A stretch of 64,000 nt of DNA from Hydrogenophaga sp. SL48 (GTDB lineage Bacteria; Pseudomonadota; Gammaproteobacteria; Burkholderiales; Burkholderiaceae_C), in NCBI RefSeq assembly GCF_021729865.1, contig NZ_CP063400.1, positions 3,844,001 to 3,908,000 of the forward strand, given 5' to 3'. The position numbers were made by a program, and so were the translations under genes. This document shows positions 16,431 through 26,425 of the stretch, piece by piece (position 1 is the first letter of the stretch; the number at the start of each line of letters is the position of its first letter). Under the pieces are notes generated by a model. The model searched no databases. It was not told the DNA's origin and saw nothing but the letters and a program-made list of their open reading frames with translations.

Positions 16431-17317
16431 GGCTGGAACACCTGCGGCGTCACGTACCGGTGGAAACCGTCAAACGGCTTCACCGCGTCGCGTTGCTGCA
16501 CCTCGTCGGGCGCCGCCACCGGGCCCCAGCCCATGCGCACCTGCGGCCGAGCGCCGTCCACCCGCAGCACGGTGCCGCTGATGAAGCTCGCGGCCGGCGA
16601 GAGCAGGAACACAATGGCGGCCGAGGTCTCGGCCTCGTTGCCGAAGCGGCCCAGCGGCACGGTCTGGCGCATCTCGCGCAGCATCGGCCCGGCCTCTGCG
16701 GGATAGTGGTCCATGCCACTGGAGGCGATGTAGCCGGGGGCCACCGCGTTCACGCGAACGCCGCTTTTCGCCCACTCCATCGCGGCGGTCTCGGTGAAGC
16801 TGACCATGCCCGCGCGCGCCGCGCCGCTGTGGCCCATGCCCGGCATGGAGCCCCAGAAGTCGGCCACGATGTTGACCACCGAGCCGCCGTGCGCCGCCAT
16901 GCTCTGCAGGTAACACTCGCGCGCCACCAGGAAGCCGCCGGTGAGGTTGGTGTCGATCACCGCCTGCCAGCCCTTGGCGCTGATCTTTTCCAGCGGTGTC
17001 ATGTACTGGCCGCCCGCGTTGTTGACCAGCGCGTCGATGCGGCCGTGCGCGCGCACCGCGTCGGCCACCATGGCCTTCACGCCCTCTTCGTGGCGGATGT
17101 CGCAGACGTGGAAGCTCGCGCGGCCACCGTCCTCGGCGATCTCGACCGCGGTCGCCTGCAGCTTGTCGGGGTTGCGCCCCACCAGCACCACCATCGCGCC
17201 CAGGCTGGCGAGCTCGTGCGCGGTGCAGCGGCCGATGCCCGAGCCGCCACCGGTCACCATCACCACGCGCCCCGCGAACAAACCGTCGCGAAAGGCCGAC
17301 CGATATGACTCGCTCAT
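16427..17317 (-). CDS. atuB: short-chain dehydrogenase/reductase
   Basis: A 296-residue SDR. The nucleotide-binding motif is TGGGSGIG near residue 21, followed by NNAGG. At the catalytic region the sequence reads VVNIVADFWGSMPGMGHSGA, where the usual YxxxK is replaced by HSGAAR, so the Tyr and Lys are missing. This is characteristic of peroxisomal 2,4-dienoyl-CoA reductase-like SDRs. Located between the TetR and carboxyltransferase genes with 4-nt overlaps on both sides, it matches the atuB position. Its exact substrate is not assigned. Confidence 0.75.
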   Translation of the reverse strand: MSESYRSAFRDGLFAGRVVMVTGGGSGIGRCTAHELASLGAMVVLVGRNPDKLQATAVEIAEDGGRASFHVCDIRHEEGVKAMVADAVRAHGRIDALVNNAGGQYMTPLEKISAKGWQAVIDTNLTGGFLVARECYLQSMAAHGGSVVNIVADFWGSMPGMGHSGAARAGMVSFTETAAMEWAKSGVRVNAVAPGYIASSGMDHYPAEAGPMLREMRQTVPLGRFGNEAETSAAIVFLLSPAASFISGTVLRVDGARPQVRMGWGPVAAPDEVQQRDAVKPFDGFHRYVTPQVFQP

Positions 17318-17991
17318 GCCAGCTCCTTTAGAAACAGTTGCAACGCGGCCTCAGTGAGGTCATCGAGCGAGGCACTGCGGCGCGGGTCGTACCACTGCAC
17401 CGACCAGTTGAGCGCGCCGAAAATCATCAACCGAGACAGCGCGGGGTCGCCCTGCAGCTCGCCGCTGCCCTGCAGCGCCTGCAGCACCGGCACCCACACC
17501 GCCTCGTAGGCGTCTTTCAGGCGCTTGACCTCGATGCGCTCGGTCTCCGACAGCGAACGCCACTCGTAGAGCATCACCGGGATGAAGTCGCTGTCGGGCC
17601 CGAGCAGCACCTCGAAGTGGTTGCGCACCAGCACCCGCAGCGCCTCGCGCGCCGTCAGGGCCTGGCCGCGCTTGAGTGGCGCCGTGGCGCGCTGCATCGC
17701 TTCGGCCTGGCGCGCCGCGGCGCTCACCATGCCCTCCTGCATCACGGCCGCGAGCAGGGCTTCCTTGTTGTCGAAGTGGTAGAACGGCGAACCCGAGCGC
17801 ATGCCGGCGGCGGTGGCGATGTCGCGCGTGCTGGTGGCGGCAAAACCCTGGGTGCGGAACAGGCGCGCGGCGGCCCGCAGCAGGTCTTGGCGGCGGTTGC
17901 CGTCGTCGCGCTCGTCGGCGGTTTTTCGGGGGCGCCCGCGGGCGCGGCGCGGCGCTTCGGCCAGCGGATGGGGAGGCAAGGCATCGCTCAT
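17314..17991 (-). CDS. atuR: TetR-family regulator heading the atu-like operon
   Basis: A 225-residue TetR protein. A basic Pro/Arg N-terminus (RRARGRPRK) precedes the helix-turn-helix (RTQGFAATSTRDIATAAG, then SPFYHFDNKEALL), with an all-helical ligand domain behind it. It is the first gene of the minus-strand unit; its stop overlaps the SDR start (ATGA), so regulator and enzymes are made from one mRNA and the protein probably represses its own operon until a CoA intermediate binds. An AGCAA-N4-TTGCT palindrome lies 33 bp upstream. The symbol is given by position only. Confidence 0.8.
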   Translation of the reverse strand: MSDALPPHPLAEAPRRARGRPRKTADERDDGNRRQDLLRAAARLFRTQGFAATSTRDIATAAGMRSGSPFYHFDNKEALLAAVMQEGMVSAAARQAEAMQRATAPLKRGQALTAREALRVLVRNHFEVLLGPDSDFIPVMLYEWRSLSETERIEVKRLKDAYEAVWVPVLQALQGSGELQGDPALSRLMIFGALNWSVQWYDPRRSASLDDLTEAALQLFLKELA

Positions 17992-18023
17992 GGGCGATGA
18001 CCTTATCAGCGCCTGGTATTTTT

Positions 18024-18037
18024 AGCAAGCATTTGCT
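18024..18037. promoter_or_regulatory. candidate TetR operator within a promoter
   Basis: AGCAA-GCAT-TTGCT. On the minus strand it falls between a TTTTCA (-35-like) and a TAAAAA (-10-like) hexamer spaced 16 nt apart, where repressor binding would block RNA polymerase. The promoter is inferred from sequence only. Confidence 0.5.
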
Positions 18038-18087
18038 TTGTGAAAATAAAACCGCCTGTCACCAGACGGACACCGGCCCCGCCCCGC

Positions 18088-19434
18088 TCACTGGGGCGCG
18101 CTCACCCGCCAGACCACGTTGCCCACGTCGTCGGCCACCAGCAGCGCCCCCCGCGCGTCCAGCGCCACGCCCACCGGCCGACCGAAGGCCTCGCCGTCGG
18201 CGCTGAGGAATCCGCCCAGCACCTCGCGCGCCGGCCCCGAGGGCTGACCCCCGCTGAACGGCACGTGCACCACCGTGTAGCCGCTGTGCGGGCGGCGGTT
18301 CCACGAACCGTGTTGCCCGATGAACATGCCGTGGGTGAAGGGCCGGGGCAGCCGGCTGCCGACGGACGACGCGAGCCCCAGGGGTGCCACGTGGGGCCCG
18401 AGCGCAAAGTCGGGCACCACGGCCGTGGCCACCCGGTCGGGCGCAGGCGGCGTGACGCGCGTGTCCACCCGCTGGCCGTAGTAGCTGTAGGGCCAGCCGT
18501 AGAAGGCGCCGTCGCGCACCGAGGTGAGGTAGTCGGGCACCAGGTCGCTGCCGAGTTCGTCGCGCTCGTTGACCACGGCCCAGAGCGTGCGGCCGCTGGC
18601 GTCCCAGGCCAGGCCGACCGGGTTGCGCAGGCCCGAAGCGAACACGCGGTGGGCGCCGCTGCGCAGGTCCACCTCCCAGACCGCGGCCCGGCCGGCTTCG
18701 GCCGCCATGCCGTTCTCGCCGATGTTGCTGTTGGACCCGACGCCCACGTAGAGGCGCTGGCCGTCCGGGCTGGCGAGCAGGCTCTTGGTCCAGTGGTGGT
18801 TGATCGGTCCGCCGGGCAGGTCCAGCAGCTTCGTGCCGGTGGCGCTGAGGGTGGTGTCCCCCCGGCGGTAGGGGAACGCCAGCACCGCGTCGGCGTTGGC
18901 CACGAACAGGCGCTCGCCCACCAGCGCCATGCCGAAGGGCGAGTTCAGACCGCTGAGCAGCACCGAGCGTTCATCGGCCACGCCATCGCCATCGGTGTCG
19001 CGCAGCAGGGTGATGCGGTTGGCGCTCGGCACGGCCGCGCCCGCGCGCTGCATCACCAGGCCCATCACCAGCCCTTTGATCCAGGCCGTGATGCCTTTGG
19101 GTCCATCCGCCTTGGGTGGTGCATTGCTTTCGGCCACCAGCACGTCGCCGTTGGGCAGCACCAGCAGCCAGCGCGGGTGGTCCAGGTCGCGGGCGAAGGC
19201 CTGCACCTGCAGGCCCGGTGCCGGGGTCGGCATGGTGTCGGCCGGCCAGCCCCGCGCCGGCGCGATGTTGACCGTGGGAATCAGCGCCCGGCTGGGCGTC
19301 GGAAGCGCGGGGTTGTTGCCCGAGCCCTCGGCGACGGTGAAGCGGGCTGGCTCGGCGCAGCCGCCCAGCGCCAGCAGCGCGGCGGTGCCTGTCGCTGCCC
19401 AGGCTGCGCGGGCCGCGGAAATCGTGTAGGTCAT
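18088..19434 (-). CDS. PQQ-type sugar/sorbosone dehydrogenase-like lipoprotein (L-sorbosone/glucose dehydrogenase beta-propeller)
   Basis: 448 residues from the ATG at 19434 (GGAGA about 8 nt upstream). A signal segment ends in the lipobox [10 protein letters not shown], so it is likely anchored facing the periplasm. The mature part is a six-bladed beta-propeller of the soluble glucose dehydrogenase/sorbosone dehydrogenase type: [61 protein letters not shown] and [10 protein letters not shown]. Family members use PQQ and Ca2+ to oxidise aldoses. The electron acceptor and substrate are not deducible. It converges on nothing nearby and probably stands alone. Confidence 0.85.
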   Translation of the reverse strand: MTYTISAARAAWAATGTAALLALGGCAEPARFTVAEGSGNNPALPTPSRALIPTVNIAPARGWPADTMPTPAPGLQVQAFARDLDHPRWLLVLPNGDVLVAESNAPPKADGPKGITAWIKGLVMGLVMQRAGAAVPSANRITLLRDTDGDGVADERSVLLSGLNSPFGMALVGERLFVANADAVLAFPYRRGDTTLSATGTKLLDLPGGPINHHWTKSLLASPDGQRLYVGVGSNSNIGENGMAAEAGRAAVWEVDLRSGAHRVFASGLRNPVGLAWDASGRTLWAVVNERDELGSDLVPDYLTSVRDGAFYGWPYSYYGQRVDTRVTPPAPDRVATAVVPDFALGPHVAPLGLASSVGSRLPRPFTHGMFIGQHGSWNRRPHSGYTVVHVPFSGGQPSGPAREVLGGFLSADGEAFGRPVGVALDARGALLVADDVGNVVWRVSAPQ

Positions 19435-19637
19435 GGCGCGTCTCCGGGTTCGTCTTCTCAAGGGACCGATGGCGGGGATGGCGCGTGGTGACGCCACTGA
19501 AATCGCAATGTCCCATCCGAGGGGGTGCCCGTCGGTGCGGTAGCGAACCTCGAGCGGTGTGGAGTGTTCGTCAGCAGACAGACGCTGACCGCACGGCTGA
19601 CAACACTGCGGTTTTCCAACGCACGAAAGGCCGCGCC

Positions 19638-20465
19638 ATGAAGACCGTCGAGACCCACGACAAGACCCGCCTCTACGTCAAGGACTGGGGCGAGGGGCCG
19701 CCCGTGATCCTGATCCACGGCTGGCCGCTCTCGGCCGACAGCTGGGACGACCAGGCCATGGCCATCGCCGAAGCGGGGCACCGCGTGATCGCCTACGACC
19801 GGCGCGGCTTCGGCCGCTCCACCCAGCCCTGGAGCGGCTACGACTACGACACCCTGGCCGACGACCTCGCGGCGGTGATCCAGCAGAGCGGCGCCGAGAA
19901 CGCAACCCTGATCGGCTTCTCGATGGGCGGCGGCGAGGTGGCGCGCTACATGGCGCGCCATGGCGGGCAATCGGTGGCGAAGTGCGCGCTGATCTCGTCC
20001 ATCCTGCCCTTCCGCCTGAAGACCGGCGACAACCCTGGCGGCACCGAACAGGCGGCCTTCGACCAGACGGCCGAAGCCCTGAGCGCCGACCGCGCCCTGT
20101 TTTTCACCGGCTTCTTCAAGACCTTCTTCGGCGAGGACTCGGCAGAACGCCCTGTGAGCGATGAACTGCTCGAATGGGCCCGCGGCATCGCCCTGCAGGC
20201 CAGCCTGAAGGCGACCATCGCGTGCATGCGATCGTTCTCGTCCACCGACTTCAGGCCCGACATGGCGGCCTTCACGGTGCCCACGCTGCTGATCCACGGC
20301 ACCGCCGACAAGACCGTGCCGATCGCCGCCTCCAGCCGGGTCGCCGCGCAGCGCATCGCCAACAGCACGCTGATCGAATACGACAGCGCACCCCACGGCC
20401 TGTTCGCCACGGACAAGGAGCGCCTGAACGGCGACCTGCTGGCGTTCCTGAGGCGCCCGGCCTGA
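19638..20465 (+). CDS. alpha/beta hydrolase, non-heme chloroperoxidase/arylesterase type
   Basis: A 275-residue alpha/beta hydrolase. The oxyanion segment is [11 protein letters not shown] and the nucleophile elbow is GFSMGGGE (Ser near residue 98). The acid is the Asp in HGTADKTVP, and the catalytic His is in SAPHGLF. These are the signatures of bacterial cofactor-free haloperoxidases/arylesterases; in vivo they are mostly esterases. No signal peptide. The ATG at 19638 is preceded by GAAAGG. It is followed by a hairpin shared with the converging PRC-barrel gene. Confidence 0.88.
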   Translation: MKTVETHDKTRLYVKDWGEGPPVILIHGWPLSADSWDDQAMAIAEAGHRVIAYDRRGFGRSTQPWSGYDYDTLADDLAAVIQQSGAENATLIGFSMGGGEVARYMARHGGQSVAKCALISSILPFRLKTGDNPGGTEQAAFDQTAEALSADRALFFTGFFKTFFGEDSAERPVSDELLEWARGIALQASLKATIACMRSFSSTDFRPDMAAFTVPTLLIHGTADKTVPIAASSRVAAQRIANSTLIEYDSAPHGLFATDKERLNGDLLAFLRRPA

Positions 20466-20495
20466 CCGGATTCAGAAGAGCCGCCGGCCCAGGAA

Positions 20496-20527
20496 GAAGG
20501 GCTGCAACCTCTCGGCTGCAGCCCTTC
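20496..20527. terminator. bidirectional hairpin between converging genes
   Basis: Perfect 11-bp stem GAAGGGCTGCA/TGCAGCCCTTC with a 10-nt loop. Only short T-rich tails follow, so termination is likely but may be partial. Confidence 0.7.
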
Positions 20528-20547
20528 ATTCATTCAGCGAAACGGAT

Positions 20548-20964
20548 TCAGATTTTGCCGTCCGAATACGGCGTCACACCGTAGTAGTCGTGGATTGCCT
20601 TGTTCCAGGTCGCATCGGCCATGTCGGGCCACTGGTCCTTGTCGAAGCCAGGCGCGTTTTCAAGGCGGTCCTTGGACACGTCCAGCACGAAGCGCTTGTT
20701 GTCGGTGTCGAGCGTCAGCGCGCTCCATGGCACGGCAAACAGCTTGTCGCCCATGCCCAGGAAACCGCCGTACGACAACACCGCGTAGGCGACGCGTCCG
20801 TTGCTCATGTCGAGCATGATTTCCTTGATGTCGCCCAGGTCTTCGCCCTGCCGGTTGAAGACGTCGTTGCCGTCGAGCGTGTTCGCGCCCATCAGTCCGG
20901 GGCCGGGGCCGCCGTCGGCCCGGATCTTGTACATGCCGTAGGTGTCTTGCTCTTGGTAATTCAT
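20548..20964 (-). CDS. PRC-barrel domain protein
   Basis: A 138-residue cytosolic protein from the ATG at 20964 (AAAGGA upstream). The centre contains the PRC-barrel pattern DVFNRQGEDLGDIKEIMLDM, then GRVAYAVLSYGGFLGMGDK and FAVPWSALTLD. Such stand-alone PRC-barrels are linked to stress or RNA metabolism, without a defined activity. The C-terminus (DQWPDMADATWNKAIHDYYG) is typical of the subgroup found in soil and water proteobacteria. It converges with the hydrolase at 19638, and the AI-2E-type transporter gene lies upstream on the same strand, 137 bp away. Confidence 0.85.
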   Translation of the reverse strand: MNYQEQDTYGMYKIRADGGPGPGLMGANTLDGNDVFNRQGEDLGDIKEIMLDMSNGRVAYAVLSYGGFLGMGDKLFAVPWSALTLDTDNKRFVLDVSKDRLENAPGFDKDQWPDMADATWNKAIHDYYGVTPYSDGKI

Positions 20965-21100
20965 GGTGAATCCTTTGTAACGCCAGCACGACCGCTGGTG
21001 TGTGCAGGGGGCACACCACCCGGTGCTGGAGCCCCACCATAAACAGCGCCCCGGCAATGGTCTGTGCAGCAGCGCACATCCCGCGCAAGGCCGATCCCGC

Positions 21101-22150
21101 CTACGCCTCCAGCACGCCCTCGATGTACAGCTTGCGCACCAGCACCATCGCCACCACCATCAGTGGCGACGCCAGGATCACGCCCGGCAAACCGAACAGC
21201 AGGCCAAAGATGACCGCCGCCGTGATGCCCAGCACCGGCGGCAGCTCCACCGCCCAGCGCTGCACCAGCGGCATCAGCAGGTTGCCCTCGATCTGCTGGA
21301 TCAGCACACACAGACCCGCCACGTACAGCGCCTTCTCGGGCCCCTGCATGAAGGCCAGCAGCACCGCCAGCACGCCCGAGGCGATCGGGCCGAAAAACGG
21401 AATGAAGGCCAGCGCGCCGGCCAGCAAACCCAGCGTGAGCGCCAGCGGCAGGCCCAGCAAGGCCAGCCCGATGGCCGTGGACGTGCCGACGAACAGCATC
21501 GAAATGCCCTGCCCCAGCAGCCAGCGCGACAGCGCGTGCCCGCTGGCTAGCATGGCGTCGTCCACGCGACCTCGGTAGAGCCGGGGCACCAGCCGCACCA
21601 GGCCCTCGCGGTACAGCACGGGGTCGCCCGCCAGGTAGGCGCCCACCACCAGCACCAGGCCCACGCCACCCACGGCGCTCAGGGTCTGCGTGGCGGCGAT
21701 GGCCAGGCTGGACCACGGCACATCGTCCGCGTTCGTGCCGCGCCACACCTTCCACAACGCCGCGCCGATCGCGCGCTCCCGGGCCCAGTTCGTGATCACG
21801 GACAGCGCCGCCGGCAGCTTGCGCGACAGGTCGTCCACTTGCGCCAGCAGGCGGTCGCCCACCAGCCACGACACCAGGGTGATCACCACCACCGCCAGCG
21901 CGATCGCCGCCCCCACCGCCAGCCTCGGCGACAGCCGCAGGTAACGCTCCAGCGGCTGGGCCAGGGCACGCAGGGCCACCGCGACGATGACCGCCCCGAA
22001 GAGCATCAGCAGCAGGTCCGACAGGCGAAACGCCAGCAGCACCAGCACGCCGAGAAACAGGAGCAAGGCCATCGGGCGGATGTAGCCCCAGCGCGCGGGC
22101 GTGACGGGTGCGGAAGCGGGGGCAGGCAAAGCGGCGTGCGCAAGGGTCAT
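21101..22150 (-). CDS. AI-2E family transporter (PerM-like permease)
   Basis: A 349-residue integral membrane protein with about eight hydrophobic spans. It starts with a pair near residues 25-65 (MALLLFLGVLVLLAF, then LLLMLFGAVIVAVALRAL) and ends with clusters including LGLLAGALAFIPFFGPIASG and ITAAVIFGLLFGLPGVILA. The FIPFFGP loop is the hallmark of the AI-2E/PerM/UPF0118 family. Members move autoinducer-2, Na+/H+ or unidentified solutes; the substrate here is open. Monocistronic by position. Confidence 0.88.
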   Translation of the reverse strand: MTLAHAALPAPASAPVTPARWGYIRPMALLLFLGVLVLLAFRLSDLLLMLFGAVIVAVALRALAQPLERYLRLSPRLAVGAAIALAVVVITLVSWLVGDRLLAQVDDLSRKLPAALSVITNWARERAIGAALWKVWRGTNADDVPWSSLAIAATQTLSAVGGVGLVLVVGAYLAGDPVLYREGLVRLVPRLYRGRVDDAMLASGHALSRWLLGQGISMLFVGTSTAIGLALLGLPLALTLGLLAGALAFIPFFGPIASGVLAVLLAFMQGPEKALYVAGLCVLIQQIEGNLLMPLVQRWAVELPPVLGITAAVIFGLLFGLPGVILASPLMVVAMVLVRKLYIEGVLEA

Positions 22151-22295
22151 GGGGGTCCTTCACCGAGGTCTGCGGACGCCCGCCATGCGCGGCCACACGG
22201 CCGGGATCAGGCGCCCAGACCCGGTGTTGCCGCAGTGTGGCGCGCAGGCCACCCGCCGTCTGTCTGGCAGCGCACCTTGCGCAGGGTCCTGTGGC

Positions 22296-23132
22296 TCAGT
22301 CGCCGAAACCGAACAGCCGGCGCGGCGTGTCCCAGAGAATGGCGTGGCGGTCGGCGTCGTCGGGCACCTGCTGCGTCAGCAGGTCCAGCAGCGGGCCGTA
22401 GTCCACCCGCGACGGCGCGCGCAGGAACGGCCAGTCCGACGCCCACACCAGGGCTTGCGGGGTGTAGGCCTCGACCAGGGCCTGCACAAAAGGGCGCAGG
22501 TCGTCATGGGGATGGGCCTGCTGCGACACCTTGACACCGCCCGAGAGCTTGACGCAGGCGCGGCCGGTGGCGGCCAGCGACAGCAGCGCCGCAAAACCGG
22601 CCTGGCCCACGCCGGCGACCGGGGCCGGGCGGCCCAGGTGGTCGAACAGCAGGCGCGCGCCGCTCTCGCGCAGCAGCGGCAGCAACGGCACGAGCTGGTC
22701 GTCCTGCACCTGCACCTGCGCCCACAGACCGAGCTCGCGCAGGCGCTGCAGCAGGGGCCCGGTGTCGCGGTAGAAGTCCACGCCGAGCAGCGCCACGTTG
22801 AACGCGATGCCCACCACGCCCGCCGCCTTCAGGTCTTGCAGCTCGGTGCGGCTGGCGTCGTTGCGCACCACGGCCACGCCCTTGTAGCGGCCCTGGCTGC
22901 GCGAGATGGTGTCCAGCAGGCAACGGTTGTCCAGCCCGTAACCCGAGTTGGGGCCGACCAGCAGCGCGTGGCGCACGCCATGGGCGTCGAGCAGATGGCC
23001 GAGCTGCCCGGGTGTGCCGGTTTCCGCGGGCACGGGCGTGTACCAGGCGTCGGGTGCATAGGGGAAACGCACCGGGTCAAACACGTGCACGTGGCAGTCG
23101 ATCAGCGCAGGGGTCGTGGCGGAGGTGTTCAT
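22296..23132 (-). CDS. amidohydrolase-family hydrolase (LigI-like TIM barrel)
   Basis: A 278-residue amidohydrolase_2 protein. The first metal-site strand reads LIDCHVHVFDP, a later histidine lies in LLFDHLGRP, and the catalytic-type Asp in LVWASDWPF. This set is typical of 2-pyrone-4,6-dicarboxylate lactonase (LigI)-like and related lactonases, which often act without a tightly bound metal. The substrate is not assigned because no aromatic-catabolic genes adjoin. It is 145 bp upstream of the AI-2E gene on the same strand, with no shared operon evidence. Confidence 0.85.
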   Translation of the reverse strand: MNTSATTPALIDCHVHVFDPVRFPYAPDAWYTPVPAETGTPGQLGHLLDAHGVRHALLVGPNSGYGLDNRCLLDTISRSQGRYKGVAVVRNDASRTELQDLKAAGVVGIAFNVALLGVDFYRDTGPLLQRLRELGLWAQVQVQDDQLVPLLPLLRESGARLLFDHLGRPAPVAGVGQAGFAALLSLAATGRACVKLSGGVKVSQQAHPHDDLRPFVQALVEAYTPQALVWASDWPFLRAPSRVDYGPLLDLLTQQVPDDADRHAILWDTPRRLFGFGD

Positions 23133-23369
23133 GCGCTCACCCTATCACCGACGCAGGTTCGGCAAACCTCTCGCGGCCGATGCCACCGCAGGGCGCACAC
23201 TCCGAATTCCAGGTCACAACCAGAGGCGCCCATGGGAGCGCCCTGTTGTTTTCAAGCCAGCGAATACACTGTAAAAACCAGAACAATCATCATTGAATAT
23301 CTGCTTTTTAAAGTGCATCGGTGCCTGTATCTTGTCACCTCTTTCTTTGTCCACTCGTTGGAGACTTCC

Positions 23370-24269
23370 ATGAAAAAACTGCTTTCCCTGCTGGCCGTCG
23401 TTCTGACGCTCGGCCTGACCACCGTGGCCATGGACGCTGAAGCCAAGCGCCTGGGCGGCGGCAAGTCGCTCGGCATGCAACGACAGTCGGCGCCGCCGGC
23501 CAAGGCGCCCGACGCCACCCCCAACGCCGCGCCCGCCGCGGGTGCCGCTGCCGGCGCCGCCGCCGCACCCAAGCGCAACTGGATGGGCCCGATCGCCGGT
23601 CTCGCCGCCGGCCTGGGCCTCGCCGCCCTGGCCTCGCACCTGGGCTTCGGTGAAGGCCTGGCCAACATGCTGATGATCGGCCTGCTGCTGATGGTCGCGT
23701 TCGCCGCCTTCCGCTTCTTCATGGCCAAACGCGCCGCCTCGCAAGGCGGTGGCGGAGGCTTGGCAGGAGCGGCCGCTGGCGCCGGCAACGCGGGCAACAA
23801 CGCCTTCCGCATGCCCACGACCCCGGCCAGCAACGGCAGCACCGGCTTCAGCCAGGGCGGCTCCATGATCGGCGCCAACCTGCAGCAGCCCGCCAGCCGC
23901 ATCCCGGCCGACTTCGACGTGCCCGCCTTCGTGCGCAACGCCAAGGTCAACTTCATCCGCCTGCAGGCTTCGAACGACGCCGGCAACCTCGACGACATCC
24001 GCACCTTCACCACGCCGGAAATGTTCGCCGAGATCCAGATGGACATCCGCGAGCGCAACGGCGCCACGCAGGAAACCCGGGTGCTCGACCTCGAAGCCGA
24101 CGTGCGCGAAGTGGTGGAAGAAGACAACCGCTACATCGTCAGCGTGCACTTCACCGGCCGCGTGCAGGAAGACGGCGGCGCGCCCGAAGACATCAACGAA
24201 ACCTGGCACATGACCAAGCCCGTCCAGGGCAGCGGTGGTTGGGTATTGGCAGGTGTGCAACAAAGCTAA
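23370..24269 (+). CDS. Tim44-like domain membrane protein
   Basis: A 299-residue protein from the ATG at 23370 (TTGGAGA upstream). It has a signal peptide, a low-complexity Ala/Pro/Gly region, a basic-flanked hydrophobic pair (about residues 72-120), a Gly-rich linker, and a C-terminal Tim44/MBA1-like domain (about 185-299: DVPAFVRNAKVNFIRLQASN, then DLEADVREVVEED). The domain is found in mitochondrial Tim44 and in bacterial proteins of unknown role in the envelope. Its stop at 24269 is followed immediately by one arm of a 76-bp inverted repeat. Confidence 0.88.
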   Translation: MKKLLSLLAVVLTLGLTTVAMDAEAKRLGGGKSLGMQRQSAPPAKAPDATPNAAPAAGAAAGAAAAPKRNWMGPIAGLAAGLGLAALASHLGFGEGLANMLMIGLLLMVAFAAFRFFMAKRAASQGGGGGLAGAAAGAGNAGNNAFRMPTTPASNGSTGFSQGGSMIGANLQQPASRIPADFDVPAFVRNAKVNFIRLQASNDAGNLDDIRTFTTPEMFAEIQMDIRERNGATQETRVLDLEADVREVVEEDNRYIVSVHFTGRVQEDGGAPEDINETWHMTKPVQGSGGWVLAGVQQS

Positions 24270-24345
24270 CCCCCCGCGCCGCTTCGCGTCACCCCCCTGA
24301 GGGGGGCAATGCGAGCGGCCCGGCAAAGCCGGTTCCGCCGCATTC
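24270..24345 (+). repeat. left arm of a perfect 76-bp inverted repeat (family 1 type)
   Basis: Starts at the base after the Tim44-like gene's stop codon. It contains GCGCCGCTTCGCGT, CCCCCTGAGGGGGG and CCGGCAAAGCCGG palindromes. Base-by-base comparison by eye shows it is the exact reverse complement of 24541-24616. Confidence 0.92.
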
Positions 24346-24424
24346 CCGGCGTCAGTCACGCGCTTCGCATATGGATTGGGTTGAACCAAATCCCTTCAGA
24401 TTGTTCTCACGGAGAACTCCTCTT

Positions 24425-24453
24425 GCCCCGGCCGAAAGCCGGGGCTTTTTTTT
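24425..24453 (+). terminator. Rho-independent terminator
   Basis: Stem GCCCCGGC (24425-24432), loop CGAAA, GCCGGGGC (24438-24445), then eight T. It points rightward and lies between the two arms of the inverted repeat, ending transcription from the Tim44-like gene. Confidence 0.92.
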
Positions 24454-24540
24454 GCCTGGACTTTTCCGGAGTACATGTCTCGAACCACGAGAGCAACGGG
24501 CGACCATCAACGCCCTCTCCGGCGAACGTGCCCGAACCCA

Positions 24541-24616
24541 GAATGCGGCGGAACCGGCTTTGCCGGGCCGCTCGCATTGCCCCCCTCAGGGGGGTGACGC
24601 GAAGCGGCGCGGGGGG
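24541..24616 (-). repeat. right arm of the perfect 76-bp inverted repeat
   Basis: Exact reverse complement of 24270-24345, separated from it by 195 bp (24346-24540). It ends 3 bp from the stop codon of the minus-strand regulator gene. No gene was recognised in the 195-bp interval, which holds the terminator. Confidence 0.92.
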
Positions 24617-24619
24617 GGG

Positions 24620-26146
<1,527 letters not shown>

Positions 26147-26172
26147 GGTGAATCCGTCACGTTTTCATGCCA

Positions 26173-26192
26173 TTGTATGGATTTCAATACAA
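26173..26192. promoter_or_regulatory. TyrR-box-like palindrome 1
   Basis: TTGTAT-N8-ATACAA. The inner 18 bp fits the TyrR box layout TGTA(N)10TACA. Located 27 bp upstream of the regulator start and 234 bp upstream of dadA. Confidence 0.65.
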
Positions 26193-26252
26193 CCGCCAGC
26201 GACCTTTGTTTCATAACGGTTTTCCGGGGTTGTGCGACGGATCGCCAACAAG

Positions 26253-26272
26253 TCGTATCGAATTCAATACAA
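26253..26272. promoter_or_regulatory. TyrR-box-like palindrome 2
   Basis: TCGTAT-N8-ATACAA, the same layout with one outer mismatch, centred 80 bp from the first site and about 164 bp upstream of dadA. Sites at this distance suit an enhancer-binding activator. Confidence 0.6.
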
Positions 26273-26425
26273 ATCGACCCTCCACCCCGCCCTCACGCAC
26301 GGAAAAAGCCTTGTCAAATCAAGCACTTGCCGGGTGCAGGCCGGTGGCACAGGCCTTGCAATCCGCAGCCCAGGCCCCGACCGCAGCGCACCCGCGCCGC
26401 AGGGCTTCCAACCGAGAGCAACAAC

